Part shown: positions 60,665 to 64,000 of the stretch, in pieces | Layout: each line of letters starts with the position of its first letter | Numbering within the stretch: the stretch's first letter is position 1 | DNA from: Candidatus Baldrarchaeum yapensis | GTDB taxonomy: Archaea; Asgardarchaeota; Baldrarchaeia; Baldrarchaeales; Baldrarchaeaceae | NCBI GenBank assembly: GCA_016840465.1 | Contig: JAEOSH010000002.1 | Coordinates: 1-64,000 of the forward strand | Direction: 5' to 3' | DNA length: 64,000 bases | Notes under the pieces: generated by a model | The model's input: the letters and a program-made list of their open reading frames with translations, nothing else | The model's database searches: none | What the model was told of the DNA's origin: nothing | Position numbers and translations under genes: made by a program

Positions 60665-62812
60665 ATGAAGGAGATTCTCATTTCATTGCTAATATCTTTG
60701 TTACCACTATTTGTAGCGCTCACTTTAATGATATGTTTAAAGAAGGCTAAGAGGTCAGAACTTTTAGTGCGCATATGCGCAGCATTTGTTATTTTTTGGA
60801 CAATTTACTGTGTTTTTTCGGCAATGTTCTTTATGTTAATGGGAAGAGAGCCCGAAGTACTAATTACTAGGACAACATTCGATTGGAATGCCGTGTTGTT
60901 GATGTTATCATTGCTGTTAGCCGAGGCTACACATGCCTTCATTGTTGCGGTCGTGTATTATCCGCTCTTCCTTTATCCGTTAATTTACGTTTTAGCGCCG
61001 ATAATTTCCGTCTTAATACTGTGTATTAATGTGGGCACATCACGATTGAAAGAAGTAGATACGTGGATCGACATAAAGTCTTATGAGAGGATGAATTGGA
61101 AGGAAGAAGTGGAATTTCTGAAATTGTCAATTGTAAGCCTTCCAGTATCATTGTACTTCCTAGTAACGATACTGAGACTATTCGGATATGAAGAGAACCC
61201 AATGGCCGTGGGAACTACGGCTCTTGGCTGGATAATTGAAGTGTTCGTAGTAACGCTACTGGCGTTTATTCTCGGAGCGCATATTTTGTATGCGGCAAGA
61301 GTCTATCATCAAGGAGTCTTCTTAGGGGAGGTTTTGAAGGGTAGAATCTTTCGAGGCTTCCTTGTGGTCGGGCTAATAATGTCCATAATGAGCATCTTGA
61401 CGTTTTTGCAGGCACACCCGATCGCCATTTACACGATACTCTACTTTTCCGCATACTACATTATGGTTGTAGGAATATTTCTTCTCTTTTTTAGATTCTT
61501 TGAACCGATCTCGGTCTACATATTTGTGAAATTGATTGCTTTCCTGAAGTCACCACGAGAGCTTAGAATTTCCCCCATCTCTATTGTGATAAGCGTAATG
61601 TGTGCTGTAGTTGCTGTTAGCGTGACATTGCTTTTCATGCGAACATTCCTTATCACTGTTCAACAACCGTTGACATACAGAATATCAGAAGACATTTCTA
61701 AATGCTTGATACGGCAGGTTGCAACGTATAACTCCATATTGAATGTTTGTGCAGTACTAACAATGTCTGCTGTGCAAACTCTCCTAGCTATAGTAGTACT
61801 CTCAGCTACCGCGTTTGTCACGAAGAAGGCCCTCCTGGGACGCGGAATAATCGTTCCGGCAATCTTTACTGGAATCGCCAAGGTTTTCACGGATATCATT
61901 CTTGTCAAGATAGAAAGATCCCTATTCTGGGAAGTGTTTGTATTCTCTGCATTCAAGATCTCTAATGTGATGATCTTTTTGCCACGTTCTGCATTCCTGA
62001 AGATGGATCCTATACTGGAGACATCATTCATTGCATTATTTTATCCGTACGAGATACTAAAAACAATTTCGACTATATTGGTGCTGATAATAGCGTTTTA
62101 TCTGTTCTTTGGAGGCATTCATACGTTTAGAGTCAAACAAGCGCGTGCAAATCTGTTATTCGTATGTGAAAGAGATGGTTTGCTTGATCGCGATACATTA
62201 TTTAAACCAGTGGATGAACTGCCCATACTGATCGATTCTGTAGAATTAAATGATAACGAGAGGAGAATTCTTGACCTTTTGAGTCAGTACAAAGCGATGA
62301 AGTTCGCATCGCTTTTGGAATTGTCAAATATGAACCGAAAAGAATTAATTTCCGTGTTGAAAAGTTTGAAGCGCAAGAAGTTAATAGAGATGTATGCATG
62401 CGATTTGGAAGTGGAAGTTCCGGTACCCTCAATTCTCGGGCTTTATGTCGTTAGTAATGAGGGTCTACCCATATATTCTGAAGAATTTGCAGAAAAAGCT
62501 ATAGATCCGACTTTGATTTCTGGAATGTTCTCCGCAATTTCTAGCTTTTTAAAGGAAACTGTAAGAAGTGCAGAACGGCTAAGAAAAATAGATCACGGGG
62601 ATATAATTATAGTGCTCGAGTATGGATCTAAGTTTTTCGTCGCATTAATAGTCGACCGAGAGACGCCAGAAATCCGTATGCGCCTGAAGAACTTTGTTAC
62701 GATGTTTGAAGTGAAATACGGCCGATTCATTAAAGAGGGGTACGTTGATCTTGGAAGGTTCGCGGACGCAAAAGATCTCGTGAGGGAGGTTTTTGGCGAA
62801 TTCCTACAATAA
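60665..62812 (+). CDS. Large polytopic membrane protein with C-terminal winged-helix and roadblock/longin-like region
   Basis: About 715 residues. Roughly the first 500 residues hold about 12 hydrophobic helices in pairs. The rest is soluble: a winged-helix segment (LNDNERRILDLLSQYKAMKFASLLELSNMNRKELI, in parts), then a domain beginning VPSILGLYVVSNEGLPIYSEEF and continuing IIIVLEYGSKFFVALIVDRE. This second part resembles roadblock/longin-type regulatory domains by strand and helix pattern. Family not recognised. ATG 60665 is chosen because GGTGAG lies just upstream; a TTG at 60650 is in frame. Confidence 0.7.
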   Translation: MKEILISLLISLLPLFVALTLMICLKKAKRSELLVRICAAFVIFWTIYCVFSAMFFMLMGREPEVLITRTTFDWNAVLLMLSLLLAEATHAFIVAVVYYPLFLYPLIYVLAPIISVLILCINVGTSRLKEVDTWIDIKSYERMNWKEEVEFLKLSIVSLPVSLYFLVTILRLFGYEENPMAVGTTALGWIIEVFVVTLLAFILGAHILYAARVYHQGVFLGEVLKGRIFRGFLVVGLIMSIMSILTFLQAHPIAIYTILYFSAYYIMVVGIFLLFFRFFEPISVYIFVKLIAFLKSPRELRISPISIVISVMCAVVAVSVTLLFMRTFLITVQQPLTYRISEDISKCLIRQVATYNSILNVCAVLTMSAVQTLLAIVVLSATAFVTKKALLGRGIIVPAIFTGIAKVFTDIILVKIERSLFWEVFVFSAFKISNVMIFLPRSAFLKMDPILETSFIALFYPYEILKTISTILVLIIAFYLFFGGIHTFRVKQARANLLFVCERDGLLDRDTLFKPVDELPILIDSVELNDNERRILDLLSQYKAMKFASLLELSNMNRKELISVLKSLKRKKLIEMYACDLEVEVPVPSILGLYVVSNEGLPIYSEEFAEKAIDPTLISGMFSAISSFLKETVRSAERLRKIDHGDIIIVLEYGSKFFVALIVDRETPEIRMRLKNFVTMFEVKYGRFIKEGYVDLGRFADAKDLVREVFGEFLQ

Positions 62813-62821
62813 TCAAATTGG

Positions 62822-63784
62822 GTGCTAAAAGTGAGCGAGATAAGGCCTATAAAGATAAGTAAGGGTTTAAAAGTCAGTGATTTGATCCACGAATATGGAA
62901 AAGCCGGGGTTTTCGGGGCAGGTAGGGTCTCACGAGCCGTAGAAATCTTAAGCGAGATGTTTTCTGATGACAAAGCTACTGTCTATTTAGGCTTCTCGGG
63001 TGCGCTCTGTGCAGCTGGTATGCGACAAATATTTGCAGAAATGATAAAAGAGGGGCTTTTGGACGTAATTGTAACTACTGGTGCTAATGTTACTCATGAT
63101 ATAATAGAGGCGCTTGGAGGCAGACATATAAGGAACATTAAGTACTTAGATGATGAGGATCTCCGTAGAAGGCAATTAAATAGAATATTTGATGCATTTA
63201 TAAGCGATGAGGCTTTTATTACCTTTGAAAAGAAAATCCAGATGATACTTTCTGATATAGAGGAAAAAAAGCGTAAAAATGGAATTGCTCCCTTCGAACT
63301 CATCTGGGAAATTGGCTACAGAATAAACGATCCGAATTCCATGGTGCGGCAGGCGGCTCTGAATAATGTTCCGATATTTTGCCCAGCGATAGTAGACTCA
63401 ATACTAGGTCTGCAGATCTATCTCTTTTCTCAGGAAAATACCATCAAGATAGATCCCTTGAAGGACTTAAGGAAGATAATAGATATAACATTCGAATCTG
63501 ACCGTAAGGGTGCAATTATTTTGGGAGGTGGTGTCCCCAAAAACTTCATATTTCAGGCAGCGCTCATTACAGGGAAGGGTTTTGATTATGCAATTCAAAT
63601 AACGATGGACAGGCCTGAGGCCGGGGGTCTTAGTGGAGCCTCGATTGCTGAGGCGATCTCTTGGGGTAAAGTTAAAAGTGATGCGCAGTGGGTTGATGTT
63701 ATAGGTGATGTGACAATAATCTTTCCGTTGATCCTTTCGGCAGCATTGGATAACATGGGAAAGGGCAAAGGTTCTACTCGCTAA
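62822..63784 (+). CDS. dys: Deoxyhypusine synthase
   Basis: A 320-residue enzyme that transfers the aminobutyl group of spermidine to aIF5A. The NAD-binding block YLGFSGALCAAGMRQIFAEMI, VTTGANVTHDIIEALGG, and GGGVPKNFIFQAALI are clear. The catalytic lysine is in AEAISWGKVK (near residue 285). Start is a GTG at 62822. Confidence 0.95.
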   Translation: MLKVSEIRPIKISKGLKVSDLIHEYGKAGVFGAGRVSRAVEILSEMFSDDKATVYLGFSGALCAAGMRQIFAEMIKEGLLDVIVTTGANVTHDIIEALGGRHIRNIKYLDDEDLRRRQLNRIFDAFISDEAFITFEKKIQMILSDIEEKKRKNGIAPFELIWEIGYRINDPNSMVRQAALNNVPIFCPAIVDSILGLQIYLFSQENTIKIDPLKDLRKIIDITFESDRKGAIILGGGVPKNFIFQAALITGKGFDYAIQITMDRPEAGGLSGASIAEAISWGKVKSDAQWVDVIGDVTIIFPLILSAALDNMGKGKGSTR

Positions 63785-64000
63785 AATAGTACCAGGGCTC
63801 ATGCAATTTTATGGTCTCTTTTCTCTTCTTTTCCAGGCCATACCTTTGGTAAGGCTTTGTTAAATGTCTATGTGCACGAGGCGGTGGTATGTAGAGTCCA
63901 TCTTTCAGATCTCGCTTTATTTCTTCTACTTCTTTTTCTGCATCGACCAATTTTAAGCCACACTTTTTACAGCGATAACCACCTGATCTGCCCAATGACT
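63774..64000 (-). CDS. tiaS: 3' end of tRNA-Ile2 agmatidine synthetase TiaS (partial)
   Basis: The visible C-terminal part has a zinc-binding YRCKKCGLKL followed by a helical stretch and IPPPRAHRHLTKPYQRYG. This matches the C-terminal zinc ribbon and tail of TiaS, which modifies C34 of tRNA-Ile2 to agmatidine. The gene continues beyond the right edge of the window. The assignment rests on the tail motif only. It is convergent with the deoxyhypusine synthase gene and overlaps it by 11 nt. Confidence 0.72.
   Translation of the reverse strand, partial: SLGRSGGYRCKKCGLKLVDAEKEVEEIKRDLKDGLYIPPPRAHRHLTKPYQRYGLEKKRKETIKLHEPWYYFSE

Noticed and set aside
1-64000. CRISPR array or other regular direct repeats
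   Set aside because: No regularly spaced direct repeats were seen anywhere in the window.

Overview
The window is archaeal chromosome. It carries RFC clamp-loader subunits, family-B DNA polymerase, an Orc1/Cdc6-type ATPase, archaeal/eukaryotic-type ribosomal proteins (eS6, eS24, eS28, eS31, eL8, eL24), aIF2-gamma, aIF5B, Spt4, Rpo7, RpoN, deoxyhypusine synthase, KEOPS Bud32 and TiaS. A probable Rpo8 (RpoG) subunit next to an FtsZ gene suggests a TACK-type archaeon that divides with FtsZ. I cannot place it further from sequence alone. The base composition is AT-rich except for the RNA genes and two GC-rich blocks of decayed insertion sequence.

Layout. 1-420 is a GC-rich remnant that resembles a frameshifted transposase. 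466-7,700 holds tRNA-Glu, SAM synthetase, signal peptidase, pyrE, a metallo-hydrolase, RimI, hypD, mobA and a MEMO-family gene. 7,800-14,000 is replication and RNA-related: Orc1/Cdc6, truA, rfcL, rfcS, archease, tRNA-Ser and a SPOUT methyltransferase. 14,080-16,900 is a short ribosomal operon (uL3-uL4-uL23-uL2). 17,170-18,550 is a ribbon-helix-helix gene followed by ftsZ. 18,600-19,750 is a decayed transposase. 19,850-32,300 holds rpo8, an Sm-like gene, a divergent TFB, a secretion ATPase with a tiny membrane protein, an FAD enzyme, a phosphoesterase, an Lhr-type helicase and polB. 32,440-48,900 holds tRNA-Gln, MutS-like ATPase, aminotransferase, Ogt, RtcA, NOG1, MJ1316-domain protein, translin, endonuclease V, the RibK/RibL pair, HAM1 and Bud32. 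49,050-58,040 is a long information-processing cluster, nearly all on the minus strand. 58,190-64,000 holds nucleotidyltransferases, a large membrane protein, deoxyhypusine synthase and the 3' end of tiaS.

Main discovery. Three conserved protein genes are interrupted by tiny insertions of 24-31 nt that introduce stops or shift the frame: hypD, infB (aIF5B) and rpoN. Each insertion falls inside an invariant motif (CGTHE of HypD, the switch-I GGITQHIG of aIF5B, the first zinc cysteine of RpoN). Each can be folded into a bulge-helix-bulge (BHB), the substrate of the archaeal tRNA-splicing endonuclease. Cutting after the second base of each 3-nt bulge restores the expected protein exactly in all three. 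The same rule removes a 12-nt intron from tRNA-Gln at position 37/38. The window therefore appears to contain a set of spliced mRNA micro-introns in unrelated genes, two of them essential. RNA-end enzymes and cofactors that could act in or beside such a pathway (archease, RtcA, MJ1316/DUF504, translin) are also encoded here.
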